A DNA stretch of 48,618 nt from Chara braunii (Eukaryota > Streptophyta > Charophyceae > Charales > Characeae): NCBI GenBank assembly GCA_003427395.1, contig BFEA01000083.1, positions 246,548-295,165 of the forward strand, in the 5' to 3' direction. The position numbers and the translations under genes are program-made. The notes beneath the pieces were generated by a model. The model had not been told where the DNA came from. It did no database searches and saw nothing but the letters and a program-made list of their open reading frames with translations. This document shows, piece after piece, positions 20,896 through 32,129 of the stretch (positions are counted from its first letter, which is position 1; each line of letters opens with the position of its first letter).

Positions 20896-21775
20896 CATGT
20901 GGCGATCATTTACTCCCGCCATAGCTTCTTTCCCCGTTGTTCTCTGCCCCTGTTCTAAACGCACTTGGCACGATTTTTCGTTCAGATTCACCCCTCTCTT
21001 AGTACCTCTTGTCCCTTCCCCCTTCCTCGACTCTACCTCGTCTTTTACTTTCCTCCTTCTTCGTCGTCAGCGCCCCCCTTCCGATCTTCCTTAGCCCCTG
21101 TCTTTCACCTTAGCTCTTCCCTCCTCCTCTCTTCGCCCTTCCTGACTAGCAATCCTCCCTGCCTTGCTTACGAGCCCATCCACCCGCTCCGAGTGAAGTG
21201 AACCTCTGGTCAGGTATAGATCAGGATCCCGAGCCTACGGTAACACGACCTCACCACCAACTGCCGGGTTGAGTAGCGTTCCTCCTGGCAGCGCACCGAT
21301 GACACTCAAAGGCAGCACCGTGCGCTGCGAAGCCAGCGGGGAGCATGGAAACCACATTCAAACCAGGACAAATGGTGATTACGATGGTAGCACTACCCTC
21401 GCATCCGTCTTCGGCGCGGCCACCCACAATGCCTCTAACTTCTGGAACTGAAGGTAAGCCCTCTTGTTACTTTATACATGTCGTACTGACACACAGTCCA
21501 TGCTAATCTTCTCTTTATCGTTCCAATTTTAACGGATGTCCCAAAGGACTGTAACCCGGTAGTGATACCTCAACCGTTCGTGGGTGTATCCACTGAACTA
21601 GGTTGTTGGGCTTCACGACCGGTCTTGGTGCCGGCACCGGGCCGTGTCCCAAATGGGAAATAACAAAAATGAAACTATCAATATTATTAACATTTTTAAA
21701 AATAAAGACTTAGAAAAAACGGATAGGACCGTTCCTCGGTCCTCTCCCATGGGCCCGCGGTCGGAACTACTTGCA

Positions 21776-21925
21776 AAAAAAAAAAAAACAAGGGGGATAG
21801 CCCCGCGGGGCCCTCAACCCCTCGATTTAACTCCAAAGCGCTCCTCCGCTGCTCCGTTGCTCGCTGCTGGCCTCGATCCCACGATCCGCCTGGTGGAAGT
21901 CTAGCACCATAACCAATAGGCCTAA
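21776..21925 (-). repeat. tRNA-derived SINE-like element
   Basis: The minus strand has a tRNA-like head, CCTATTGGTTATGGTGCTAG (A-box region), with a B-box-like CGTGGGATCGAGGCC about 30 bases on, then a GC-rich body and a terminal T run (A run at about 21776-21789 on the plus strand). tRNA-derived SINEs use these internal pol III boxes. The body has no recognised family. It could also be a decayed tRNA pseudogene. Confidence 0.55.
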
Positions 21926-22583
21926 GCCCAAGCCTGGTCGTAGCAGGCGCAGTCGTCTATATAAAGAGTAACTGCCGCCTGTCTAGGCCTGCAGTCGGTG
22001 CCCCAGGCCGTTTTCCAACTTACGGCCTGCGCTCATGGCTCCGTAATGCCGCACTTGGCTGCCTTGAGGCCAGGCTCCGCTTGGACTACCACGGGCGCCT
22101 GCTCCACCATGGTATGGTTGCGGGTCGAGCCTCCCGTAGCCCGCCACGAACGCCTTTTTATTGCCCCTCTGCCGAAGAAACCCCGACTTTTGCTCTAGTT
22201 TGTGCCAACCTTTCTTGGCTTCAGCGGTGACTCTTGCTATCGGTGGTGCCTGGCCAACCTAGTGCCAACGAAATTTCACATAGTGCGATCCTGAAGCGCC
22301 GGTCCCCAGTAAGCCACACAACATCCTCCTCTAGTCACAACCTTACCTGGTCAACGCGACGCTGTCTGTAACTTCGCCCGTGCGTGCGAGGCTGCGACCG
22401 CCTTAGAAATTCTAGCGTGACACTTACTTGTCCTACCGCCGTCTCATAGTCTTCCTTGATCAATCGCTCGGTCCGGCTAACGCGTGTCTGTAAAGTGCAC
22501 ACTCACACACTCTCTAATCAACACAAATGGGACGCGCACTTAGATATCCTCAAATGCGTTCTTCCTGTAAGTTGAAAAAATGT
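21926..22583. other. Nothing recognised
   Basis: About 660 bp of mixed sequence without a supported gene, repeat or RNA. Confidence 0.5.
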
Positions 22584-23420
22584 GCCTAAATACCCTTGTA
22601 AGGGTGTTCGGGCCTACAGTTTTCCGGACCTTATTAAGCGACGTCCCCGTCGCGTCGGACAATCAAAACTATAAACATAACCACATCTGCTCACGGGGAA
22701 GCAACCATTCTGACTCACCAGCTCGACTCCGTTCGAGGTGTTCTTATCAATCTGCTCCAGTTACATCGTTCCTCTGCCACGGTTTCAACCTGGATCTCCC
22801 ACGTTCTGGCCTCAGAGTTAGGGAATACTTTGTTCCGTACTACAGCGTAATAACCGCTCCCAGGTTGCAGGTTGATAGTCCTCTCCCTTTGCCGTAGACA
22901 TCTGTCGGTTCACCGTTAGGTGTCCTGTTTAGTTATCGTCCCTCTTACTGGGTCATAACGTAGGACGTGGACCCTAACAGAGACCCCTCAAAATAGGGGG
23001 TATCTCTAGTCCCCAAATGGTAAGGCTTACCATCTGAAATATCCAATTATAATGAACGCTTATCCTGGATTCTAACACAGGCGGCTTCATGTCTCCAACT
23101 TAGCCCTTCATGGAACGGTCAATGACGCCGAATCCACGGCCCACCGCGTTGTTATGTAGCGATGGTGCCCTTGTTGGTTACTCAACGATAAGCAACTTTT
23201 CCTATCTTTGTACCGCGAAGGGTTCCGACTCTTGACTTAATCAACCCCAATGCCCTTCCCTCTAGCTAAACCTCTCAGGGCGGCCGACCCTTCAAGACTT
23301 AACCTTTGGTAAGCCATGGTCTTGCTGCCAGGTTGCGCCGGTCAGCGGCCCTCGCTGGGAGTTAGGTTCTACAGTTCCAGCGATGCTAAGTATAGCCCCT
23401 TAGCTTGGCCTCACAAAATA
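22584..23420 (+). repeat. Dispersed repeat, copy 1 (partner at 39845)
   Basis: Begins with a hairpin, GCCTAAATACCCTT (22584-22597) and AAGGGTGTTCGGGC (22600-22613), then TTTTCCGGACCTTATTAA and CGACGTCC. Further shared strings in order: AACCTGG-TCTCCCAC, TCCGTACTACAG, GGCCCACCGCGTTGTT, TAGCGATGGT, GTTGGTTA, GGCC-AC/AAGGCC and ACGCTGGGA-like ends. Overall identity is modest. No coding capacity is seen; it may be an old non-autonomous element. Confidence 0.72.
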
Positions 23421-24578
23421 TATCCCTTGGACTGACTCCATTGTGGTCTGGTACTTTCTTCCAAAAAGCCTTCTGGACAAACAAAGGATCACATGCCAAC
23501 TGCCCACGGGACTACGTGGAGGGATAGTGCATTTCTCAACCATTTCAACCAATTCCTCTGTGATTCCACAAGGTCGTGCCTTCCTTAATTTGATCAATAG
23601 TAGGCAAGGTCACACGTCTTTTAGGGACACCTCTCAAAATCTTTCAAAAGTTTCATCATAATTGTCAGAAATTTTCATTCATTATTCTCACAAAATATTT
23701 GGTCTTTCCTCGTCAGACTTTACATACACACAAAAATTTATCATCACTATAGCATCTCTTTTGAGTGCTCTAACAATTATCATCTCTTTAAGAAAGTCCA
23801 ATCGGCCATTGGGTTTTCCTCTCTCTTTTTAAAGTCACACAGAAGACACAACTTTGGTTGTGACCTTTTCATTCACAACTACTCCATCCGTGCAAAACAC
23901 ATTATGTCATCTCTTCCTCAAAAATATGGAAGGCACTTTCTCCCAGTATACTTTGGGCTCCACTTGTTACTAGGACCCGGATGCATAAGTTTAGCGCAAG
24001 AAAGCGCATATCAATTCATTTCACAACATTCATCTCATCACACCATCATCCATATGGGCAAGTCCACAAACTGAGAGTGAGTGTGACACACCATTCATAC
24101 AAAAAAACAAGGTTCGAGACTTACATATGTACACAGGATATGGGGCCCTGGAATAGGCAAAGACTCATGTCCTTACCGAAAAATCAAAGTATCGTACAAA
24201 GAGTTCCAGTATCCAACAGGGAGTCAAGGTATCCAAGTGTCAAAGCATCAGAAATCAACAGTCACTCCAGACTCATGAGTGTCACTCTACTTTAGACGAC
24301 AAAGAAGCCATAGCTTTACACAAAGGTATTATGAAAATCCTCCACACCATACTAACGGAAAATAGGAAAGTAGTCACAATTATTCACAGTGTTATTATAT
24401 GTACAGAAAGTCTATAATACGAAAGTAGACCTCTCACTACTGGCTCAACTTGCTGATGTACATGGGTTTAATCCAATCCTCCATGTATCCCTCTATATAC
24501 AAGTAACCACCAGTCAGAGAGTAAGAGAGGTCTTGTGTATACCAGACTCAGACCTTTCCGGACCTTATTAAAAGAATC
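23421..24578. other. Unassigned AT-rich stretch
   Basis: No gene with recognisable motifs. A minus-strand open frame of 65 codons at 23400-23597 has no family signature and I do not call it. TTTCCGGACCTTATTAA at about 24555 matches the start of the dispersed repeat at 22.6 kb over 17 bases, next to the end of the following gag frame. Confidence 0.5.
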
Positions 24579-26841
24579 CTACTTCTGATCACTCATGCTC
24601 TTCTGCAGTTGCCTATACAACTGCGCCCTCACCCCATCACGAGTCTTAGGAACCAGGACTCCATTCCTATCTCTCAACACTACATACGACTCTCTGATAG
24701 CCAACCCATTTGCCTTGTCCTTGAGGCTTTTAGGGCAGTCGTCAGATCGATACTTGCCCTTCTTGCAGTAGAAGCATTTGTCAATCTTCTTCTGCGACAT
24801 CTTGTCTCCTTCCTGCGAGGGCGCTGATAACGGGGCTTCAGTGGCCTTACTCATGACCTCCTGCGGCGGAACCTCTGGGGAAGTGGGGCAGGTCGCTCTG
24901 TCATCTGCTCGTATCACGTGCTCGTCGCCACGTCCCCCTGGCCCTTAACGAGTGGCCCAAGACCCCAATGCGTCTCGCAGACCTGCAACCAGAGGCATAT
25001 CCTGAGGTACACCCGATTCCTGACATCCTTTCAAATCCCTCCTTGATTCTTCCTCAACCATGGTCTGAACCACGCTCTCCTGACCCTCCTGTTGTCCCAT
25101 GGTCTCTCACTGAGTAGTAGGCGGAACCACTTCAACTCCTATGGTCTCAGCTGGTGGCCTCTCTTCTGGCATCGCTGGCTCTTGTCCAAGTGTCAGGCCA
25201 GCCGGCATCCTCCATTCAAATTCTCCAACCTTTGAGCTCTTCACTGCTAGTGCCCTCTGTGGCTCCAACATCTCTTTGTCTATCAGGGGAATCTCCTCAC
25301 CCTTATGTTGGTCCGCCTTTTCTTCTTCCTTCTGGCATTTGAAGGGTTCTTCTTTAGGTTGTTCCCCGATCTAAAATCCTTGGACCTCTGTCCAATCCAC
25401 CACTGCAGTAGGATCCTGTCGTGTATACCTAACTTTGAGGTCTTGTAACCGCTTCTCCTATTCTGCCTCCTTTGCTTGGAAGGAGACATGTTGTGCTTGT
25501 AGATAGGCCCTCAGGACGTCATTGACCTTATTGAGGGTCTGGTTGACTTGCCTAACAGCCTCGTTTTCTTTACATGTTTGCCTTCATTGCCTCCATCTCT
25601 TTGCCTTGTCTTTCCAACTCCTTCTTCAGGTCTCCAAGTTTCCTTTCCCAGTCCACTCTCTGGCCATATACCTTTTGCGCCACCTTTGTCAGTCTCTCCT
25701 GAACCTTCTGATCCGAAACTCTGGCTGTTGCGAAGCCTTCCTTCATCACGCCCCTCAGGTTGAGTAGGTCTGTAGAGACTAGCTTGACCCCCATCTCCTG
25801 GTGATGCCCTCCAGACCTCCCTGCAGCGTCCATCAGCTTGTCAAAGCTGACCCAGACCTCTAAAAATAGGGGAAGGTCCTCCTCCCGAGTGTGAGTGCCC
25901 TTACCACTTCTGTCATGCACTTCCTCAGACTCTTTCCCCTGCTGCATCCTCTCATGCAGCTCTGCAAGGTTCTTCATTCTGAGCTGAACCCTGATCTGTT
26001 GCTCTCTCGCCGCTCTCTCTTTCCTGTCCAATTCCTTCTCCTGGGCAGACTACTCCTCCCTTTGCTCCTGCACATGTGACTCATGAGGCACGTGTGGCTC
26101 TATGTCTTGCATAGGACAATCCACCTCCCTCTGAGTAGGTTGTGGAGGCACCGCTGGACCACCTAACCCTCCTGCTCTCTCGTGCCTATGGGTTCTGTGC
26201 TCCTTCCTCCTGTCCTCCCTTTGAGTCCCTGATGGCATCCCTCGCTCAAAGGCCCTCCTCTCCTCTACTTCTGGCTCCCTCCTTCTCTTTTCCAGACTCC
26301 TCTCCCCTGCCTGACGTGCTGGAGCATAGTGGTCCCAGACCAACTTCTTGCAGTGTCCCCAGTTCGTAGCAGGTGTCACTATAGACCTGACAAAGAATCT
26401 GATGTGTCGTCTTACGTACAGGAGGAAGCTCCTCATCCACTGCTCTCCTGAAACATCAAGCTCGTCCGCATATCGGTCATAGGCCCATAGGAACTCCCCC
26501 AGATTATTGGAGTCAAACCGAATGAGCTGTCCATCTCTCCCCACTGGCGACGGGTGCAAACTCTACATCTTTCTCTCAAAATCCTTCCACGTTAGGGATT
26601 CCCTGAAAAGGTTGGCAATGGGGTCTGTCCACTCGCCTGTGCCTCGCACCTCTCTCAGCATCCTGGTGCCATCCCATCCAAACTCCCGAGCATGCCTCTC
26701 GAACTCAATCAGGAACAACTCAATGTTCCCTCCCTGAAAAATTGGAGGCCTGTCCTCTCTCCTGGTGCCCATCTGCGTCCTTTGTCTGGTCGCCCCTAGA
26801 GGGGTTTCCACTGGCTTTGCCCCTCCCTTCCCTGTTGGCAT
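24579..26841 (-). pseudogene. Second gag-like gene, different family, with defective zinc knuckle
   Basis: The frame can be followed from ATG at 26839-26841 (MPTGKGGAKPVETPLG) through a capsid-like region (RPPIFQGGNIELFLIEFERH, FRESLTWKDFERKM, a stop near 26560, LGEFLWAYDRYADELDVSGE, FVRSIVTPATNWGHCKKLVW). Charged, proline-rich sequence follows, then a predicted coiled coil (KLGDLKKELERQGKEMEAMK), an acidic linker with several stops, and a C-terminal CFYCKKGKYRSDDC (24735-24776). The last is a CX2CX4HX4C knuckle with Tyr in place of His. About 750 codons with at least six stops, so it is dead. Gag function (RNA packaging, particle formation) is inferred from domain order. It lies 260 bp downstream of the integrase on the same strand. 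Confidence 0.72.
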
Positions 26842-27104
26842 GGCTGCCCCAAGCGGTGTCAAGCCTGCACAACAAGGAGGAGGCAAACAAGAGCACACAG
26901 ATGGTAAGCAGGTTGGACAAACACAACAGGAGACATACATAACCCTCCCACAACTATCCCAGTTATCTGCTTATCCATATATGCATACATACATACATGA
27001 GTCTTACCAAAATGTCAACATCTGTCACGCTATTCTACTGAAAATAATATCAAAAACATTCTACTTATACTAATGTTTGTATATAAAGTGCTCAGAGCAT
27101 GCTT
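26842..27104 (-). other. Spacer between integrase and second gag-like gene
   Basis: No LTR ends or primer-binding site are visible in these 263 bases. On the minus strand a pyrimidine-rich run ending TGCTCTTGTTTGCC, TCCTCCTTGTTGTGCAG, sits just before the gag ATG and looks like a 3-prime splice site; no donor was identified. Confidence 0.4.
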
Positions 27105-28930
27105 CTAACCGGTGAGGTCCACGCTCACCTCGTTTCGAGCAACGAACTTCTTTAGCCTCGGGCCTAATACCCAGTCTTTCCACGCCGTCCTATTCAACTC
27201 CTCAATCTGATAGGCTCCATGCTCACCACACCTGGTGACCCTGTATGACCCCAACCACCTCTTGTCTAACTTCTACGACCACTGCTTCTCCAGGGACGAG
27301 TCGTATAGCAGCACAATGTCTCCCACCCTGAGGGGTTCTCTTCTTACTCTCGCCATCTTATCCCGCCTGAACTTGTCCTTGGTACGGCTGTCAGGCGTCC
27401 TACTCGCCGCTTCCTCAATTATGTCCTCTATAGCACCAATCTGACGTGCCCTTGAAGCAAGCAGCTCTTCAAACGTCAAATTAGTCTCGAGGTTATGCCG
27501 CCTCCAGGTCTTTAGGAAGCTTTCGATAGGAAATGTTGCATGCCTGCCATACCATAGTGTGGCCGATGCGTAGCCGGTGCTTCTCCGGACAGTGACATTA
27601 TCCACGAGGAAAGCGACCCTTAGAAAGTTCGGCCACTGATTGGGTCTGTCATCTGTCCATTTAGCGAGAAGGTTTGTGATGGTGCTATGCCCTCTTTCCA
27701 CCGGTGCATTAGCTTGGGGTTGCGCTGCGGTAGTGTACTCGGCGATTACCCCATACCTCTTCAAAAGTGTCTTCACCTTTGCACAGGTGAACTCAGACCC
27801 TCTATCCATCACAAATCTGGAAACAAAGGGGTAGCGCAGGTTATACTCTTCGATGCATCAGGTCAGCGTCTCCCCAGTCTTCGTACGAAAGGCCCTGCCA
27901 TCTACAAACTCAGAGAGGTTGTCCCGCGCATCAAAGAAAAAGTTATAACTCCCTATTCCCAGCGGCATTGCCAACAGATCCAGGTGCGGGACGACTCCAA
28001 CTTCACGAACATATCTTGGGTGAAGCGGCTCCCTAGGTCTAAGAGAGGATCGCTCCTGGCATGGTGTACAAGATTTACAATAATCATCGATCATCTGTCC
28101 CATGCCATCCCAATAGTACAGTTCGTGTATCTTGAGATATGTCGTATCCGTGCTTCTGTGGCGACCTGCCGTACCATCGTGCAGTGTTGCCATAACGTCA
28201 ATCTGGCGAGCGACGCCGCAGACTACTCTTCTGGGAGCCCTCCCTTTGCTTCTCATGAAGAGATGGTCATCCCTTACCAGAAAGTTTGGCCTCATCTTCA
28301 GAACTCTCGCGCAAGCGTCCCTTTCCCTTATCTCACACGACAGAAGCATTCTGAGTTCAAGGTATAATCCCTCATATTCCTCTGCCCGAAACGCTTCCTT
28401 AATCTCACCTTCCTCGAAGTCATCATCTTCCCTCTCGTGGATCACATTATCACCCTCTTCCTGATCTTGCACAGTATTCCTGACCACCTCTTCCTGAAGC
28501 AGGGCATTCGCCAATATATACACCCCACCTATCACTTTCCCGTGCTTGTCCACCTGCAACGCCCCATCCTCAATCGTGAGCAGGTCCTCATGTAGTTGGT
28601 ACTTGCCTGCTAAAGCCAGCTCCATCATCCAATCCACACCTGGTATTCCCCAAGAGTCTTCTTCAATATATGGCTTAAGGACTAGGTTTGTTCGTCGTAC
28701 CTGCCCTGGAGGCGCAAGCCAAACAGGTCGCCCTAGGGTAACATGGTTACCCACTGCCAATAACCAAGAGTTTATGTGAAGTCTCACATCCTCCTCACTG
28801 TTCAGGAACCCGTCAACTGGTGGAGTATCCTCGATTACTCTTTGGTTGCTCTTGTCCCAGTCGATTCGACTCAGCCCGTCTGCCCTGTTCTTATTTCCCG
28901 GAATTCGCTTCAACGCAAAGTCAAACATTC
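27105..28930 (-). pseudogene. Integrase with HHCC and D,D35E core (Ty3/gypsy pol)
   Basis: Joins element DNA to the host chromosome. Seen in order: a tether region (RIPGNKNRADGLSRIDWDKS), an acidic linker (DDDFEEGEIKEAFRAEEY), the zinc-binding HHCC (LHDGTAGRHR ... YCKSCTPCQE), and the first Asp in VPHLDLLAMP (about 27970-27990). A stop near 27858 follows, then MDRGSEFT with the second Asp and QANAPVERGH with the Glu exactly 35 residues after it. The C-terminal part is RVGDIVLLYDSSLEKQWS, a TAG stop at about 27273, and KLDKRWLGSYRVTRCGEHGA, ending at TAG 27105-27107. All three catalytic residues are kept, but two stops kill it. The last part resembles the SH3-like domain of gypsy integrases. 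Confidence 0.92.
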
Positions 28931-29095
28931 AGATGTACGTTAACCATCTGGCGATAGTTGGATCAGAAAGGAGCGAAGTTTTTGAGAGAACCAGCTAGAG
29001 CAGTTGGGTCCACCCTTAGTACAAACCTCCTGCCAAAGAGGTAGTTTATGAAAATCCTCAAGCAGTGGAGAACTTCCGATGAGCAGGATCGGATT
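28931..29095 (-). pseudogene. RNase H C-terminal end joined to integrase
   Basis: EVLHCLRIFINYLFGRRFVL, RVDPTALAGSLKN and, after a frameshift, LTYI lead into the integrase frame. Homology upstream of about 29095 stops, so RT and most of RNase H are missing. It overlaps by about 50 bp with the RNase H end of the fragment at 7926, so the two fragments together would cover a whole pol, but they lie in permuted order on the same strand. Confidence 0.85.
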
Positions 29096-29399
29096 GAAGC
29101 TCCCGTTGGTATGAGGGAGTATACGCCGTCTGTTGAGTGAGAGAAAGGATACTTCCGATGATGGGATGTGCGAGTCATAGCGAACTTCCAGTTAAATATG
29201 GAAGTGTACATCGTTGTCCAACCGTGCGCTCAGAACGTTTAAGCGTGGTTTGTACTTTCGATAGCATGAGCCACTCCCCACTCCCATCAATAGGATGAGC
29301 AAAATCTGAATGAATCTTCCGTTAGAACTCGAAAAGATTCACTACTACTTTGAAAATTTTCACGGGCGCAGCTCTACTCTCATGTACGGACTAACTCAC
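29096..29399. other. Nothing recognised
   Basis: About 300 bp beyond the broken RNase H end. No repeat or gene was identified. Confidence 0.5.
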
Positions 29400-30345
29400 T
29401 AACCTATCACAAGCTCTAACTCCATCATCTAACTCGCCCTATGTCAAAACCCCGAAGTCGTGTTTTCCCCCGCTCAAAAACCATTGGGACATGAAAAAGG
29501 TACCCATCCCCCCCCTTCCACCATATCCACCTTCATACTACCTTGGTGCAGCTCCGTTCTCACATAACTCCAATCCTACTTACCCTCCCCTAAAACTAAC
29601 ATCATCATTAAACTCGCAATTCCCGAAAACCTTAACCTATCACCTTCTTTCACTCGATTTCATCAAGAATCGAGTGAAATCTCAAGTTTCCTTACTCCAT
29701 CCTTTCTTCTCCCGCCATCTCTCGGCGCACTGTTTCTTCCTTCTAACTTTATTTCTACTAACTTACTGACGAATCTAACCTCATAATCGTGCTCGCGCGA
29801 GGTCAAAACCTCAAAATCGGCTCTTACTTCGCCCGATTACGTTAAGGAACGGACGAGTTATGTTTTCTTCGCTCGACCATAACTTCTTCGCTGCTTCTCA
29901 AACTTCGAATGCACCCAGCGCGAATTCGCGCCAGGTTCATTCTCTCCCACTCTTCACTTACTCCCGATACTCTCCATGCACTTCTTTCTCTCTCCATCAC
30001 CTATCTTACTAACCTTTCGTCGATACTAACCTTACCATCTACAGCGCCTGGGGCCAAAACCCCGGGATCAGTTCCTTCCCCGCCCGACTGCATCAAGAAA
30101 CGGGCGGCTTTACAATCTCATATCCACCATCTCCCACCTCCCTCATCGCACATGCATCCGGCGCATGTTCGCGCCCAGATGCGGTGCTTTTCTTTACTGC
30201 CTTTGCTGCCCCGATTCTCTGCCTCCTCTTACTACTAACGCAGCCTCCTTCTCGCTGCCTTTTCTTCCTGCTAACGCAACTCCCTTCTCGCTGCCTGCTT
30301 TTCTGCCGTCTGGCGCTCCGATTTGCATGAACTTGGCGCAGTTCC
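29400..30345 (+). repeat. Degenerate ~180-250 bp tandem unit built on stem-loops
   Basis: Four or five diverged units, each with ACTAACnT-like starts, a CAAAAC-centred hairpin and then a 14-nt-loop hairpin. CAAAA hairpins: GAGG-tcaaaa-CCTC (29799-29812) and GGGG-ccaaaa-CCCC (30050-30063). 14-nt-loop hairpins: TTTCACTCG/CGAGTGAAA (29648-29679, 12 bp paired counting the inner AAT), TTCGCCCG/CGGACGAG (29828-29857), CCGCCCG/CGGGCGG (30080-30107). Loops share CATCAAGAA or a close form. Open frames are C/T-rich and not coding-like. Confidence 0.8.
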
Positions 30346-30435
30346 GAGCCTAAATTCAGTCTCCCATTTTTGCCTTTACACTACCATCTATGCCAACTGC
30401 CAACCGACCCAGCCCGCAAGAGGGGATCCACTAGT

Positions 30436-30520
30436 TACAGACAGCGGGACACTGGTCACGGGGGTCGAACTTTGCTAAGTGTATAACAACTCACTGGCTA
30501 GATCAACCAGCTTTGAAAAT
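30436..30520 (-). repeat. tRNA-like (SINE head) remnant
   Basis: The minus strand reads GTTGATCTAGCCAGTGAG (A-box-like) and, 30 bases on, CAAAGTTCGACCCCCGTGAC (B-box-like GTTCGACCC). No complete acceptor stem is evident, so a SINE or tRNA pseudogene fits better than a working tRNA. Confidence 0.5.
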
Positions 30521-30734
30521 GGACAGCGCTGAATTGCGCTTGCAATACTCAACCGTCGTAGTGGTTCCAACGCAGCAGTGAGTGGGAGGGTGCGGGGCTG
30601 CTGCAAAGCCAGAAACGTGGGCCGCGGTGAGGCGGGTTCCATGTAATCCACCGCTATAGCAACCTCCGCCTTGGTGCACCCGACCCAACTGCGCTATCGC
30701 ACGCGGCGGTCCCGCACCCCGCTGGGAGCGCTTA
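30521..30734. other. GC-rich junction before module 2
   Basis: No primer-binding site matching the tRNA-Asp type is seen before the LTR-like module at 30735, unlike at 12877 and 46575. No gene is seen. Confidence 0.5.
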
Positions 30735-31525
30735 ACCTCACGATCGTGTCACACAGGATTTATTCTTGAAGAACAACAAGTCACCACACTGACCGTGCGC
30801 GCCGGCTATACCTCTCACGACAGCCAACGACAGGTCGGGGAGCCGTGAGGTACAACTTACCTCTACCCGAGGGGTTGTCAGCACGCTCAGGTACTCGTAT
30901 CCCTGCTGAGCTACCGGCCTACATGTGAAGGTTTTTACATGTCTTTGTAGAGGTAGCTCGGTCGAGGGCGTTTGCTCGATCGTTGTAGCATAAAATGGGG
31001 TACGCGTGGTAAGACGCCTAGAACTGACCCGTTAGATATTCAGGTCGAACTTTTGAAAGGCAGTCTATTTCCGCTTTCTTTATATGACTTAAATGAACAT
31101 CTGGTAGTATAGAAATTAACTAGGATAGATAATTAATATGGGAGTATTACCGCCGAGAACCCTTCCCACTTTTACAAGTGTTGTGCGTCCGTGACTATTC
31201 AACAGATCAGGTTCAGTTCAATCCAAAATCACACACAAAACAAACCTGCACAGAATAATGCAAAAACAGTTCACATGCCATGCACTAACGGAGTCAACCA
31301 TCAATCCACACCTTAGACAATGTCCCTCACTTCCCAAACCATGTATGACAGCACTATCTTTCCTTTGACGTAAGCCCATCCCCCTCACATTTCTTCAAAG
31401 GACCCTTGAGAGTGACGAGGACCATTTAGGCAATGACCACAGGTGACAGTTTTAATGATCACAGGGTTTGACTTTAAAGGTGGGTATCAAGTCGAAGGGG
31501 AAAAGTTGAATCTGTAACGACCGAC

Positions 31526-31545
31526 CTGTTATCGAAAGATAACAG
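31526..31545. repeat. Hairpin, covarying partner of 15711
   Basis: CTGTTATC (31526-31533), GAAA loop, GATAACAG (31538-31545), preceded by ACCGAC as in module 1. Stem pair 3 is G-C here and T-A at 15711; the loops also differ. Confidence 0.88.
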
Positions 31546-32129
31546 AAATTTGGGTCCTTCATGTAAAACCTCTCCCTTGAAATGCAGTAGATAAACAGGG
31601 ACCTGCACACACACACGTCAACAAAGATTCAACACCCCTACTCGATTTTCCACTTATTGATATCTAAGGGTCAAGTCCTCAGACATGGGTAGTGAGCTCT
31701 GGAATCGACATCCCAGGTTTATCCCTACTTTTACTCTCACAACCCTACCCTATGTCATTTGTCACTCTCTCCTTTCTCTCAAGGAGTCTCATGCATGTGT
31801 CCTAAGTCGTCTTTAGGGAAACTCATGTTTACCCTGCTCTCAGTCATTTCATTCTCTCTCTTCTTAAACAAGCACACCCCTTGGTGCTTATGTAATAGAG
31901 AGTTAACTCTTTCGCCGTTGTGGCCTCCCACTCGAAAGTCATAAACGGACACAGACCTCGCGATAGTTCTTATCTTACTAGTATTTTTTTTTCCTCGGTC
32001 CTATCTTCTTTCCTTGTTTCTTTTCCTAGATATGTGAAGACCTTGCTCCAATAGGAGCATTGTTCTTTCCTTTCTCTTAAATTTTTTCTCACATACTCAA
32101 GTAGTAGATCGATTCAGATATGAACCTTC
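31546..32129. other. Unassigned part of module 2
   Basis: No gene is supported. The sequence is C/T-rich, with scattered GACATC and TCTTAAC strings. Confidence 0.5.

Larger units (their letters stand above)
20341..21775. other. Unassigned C/T-rich stretch
   Basis: No credible gene. It holds two members of a stem-loop family that has its main array at 29.4-30.35 kb (20690-20721 and 20874-20895), and a perfect GGTGCCGGCACC palindrome at 21627-21638. Confidence 0.55.

Noticed and set aside
26842-27104. A short LTR between integrase and the second gag-like gene
   Set aside because: No TG...CA ends, purine tract plus primer-binding pair or repeat partner could be seen in 263 bases.
7926-29095. 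A single Ty3/gypsy element split by a 14-kb insertion
   Set aside because: Order on the minus strand is integrase first and gag last, opposite to what an insertion would leave; only a tandem or rearranged origin fits.
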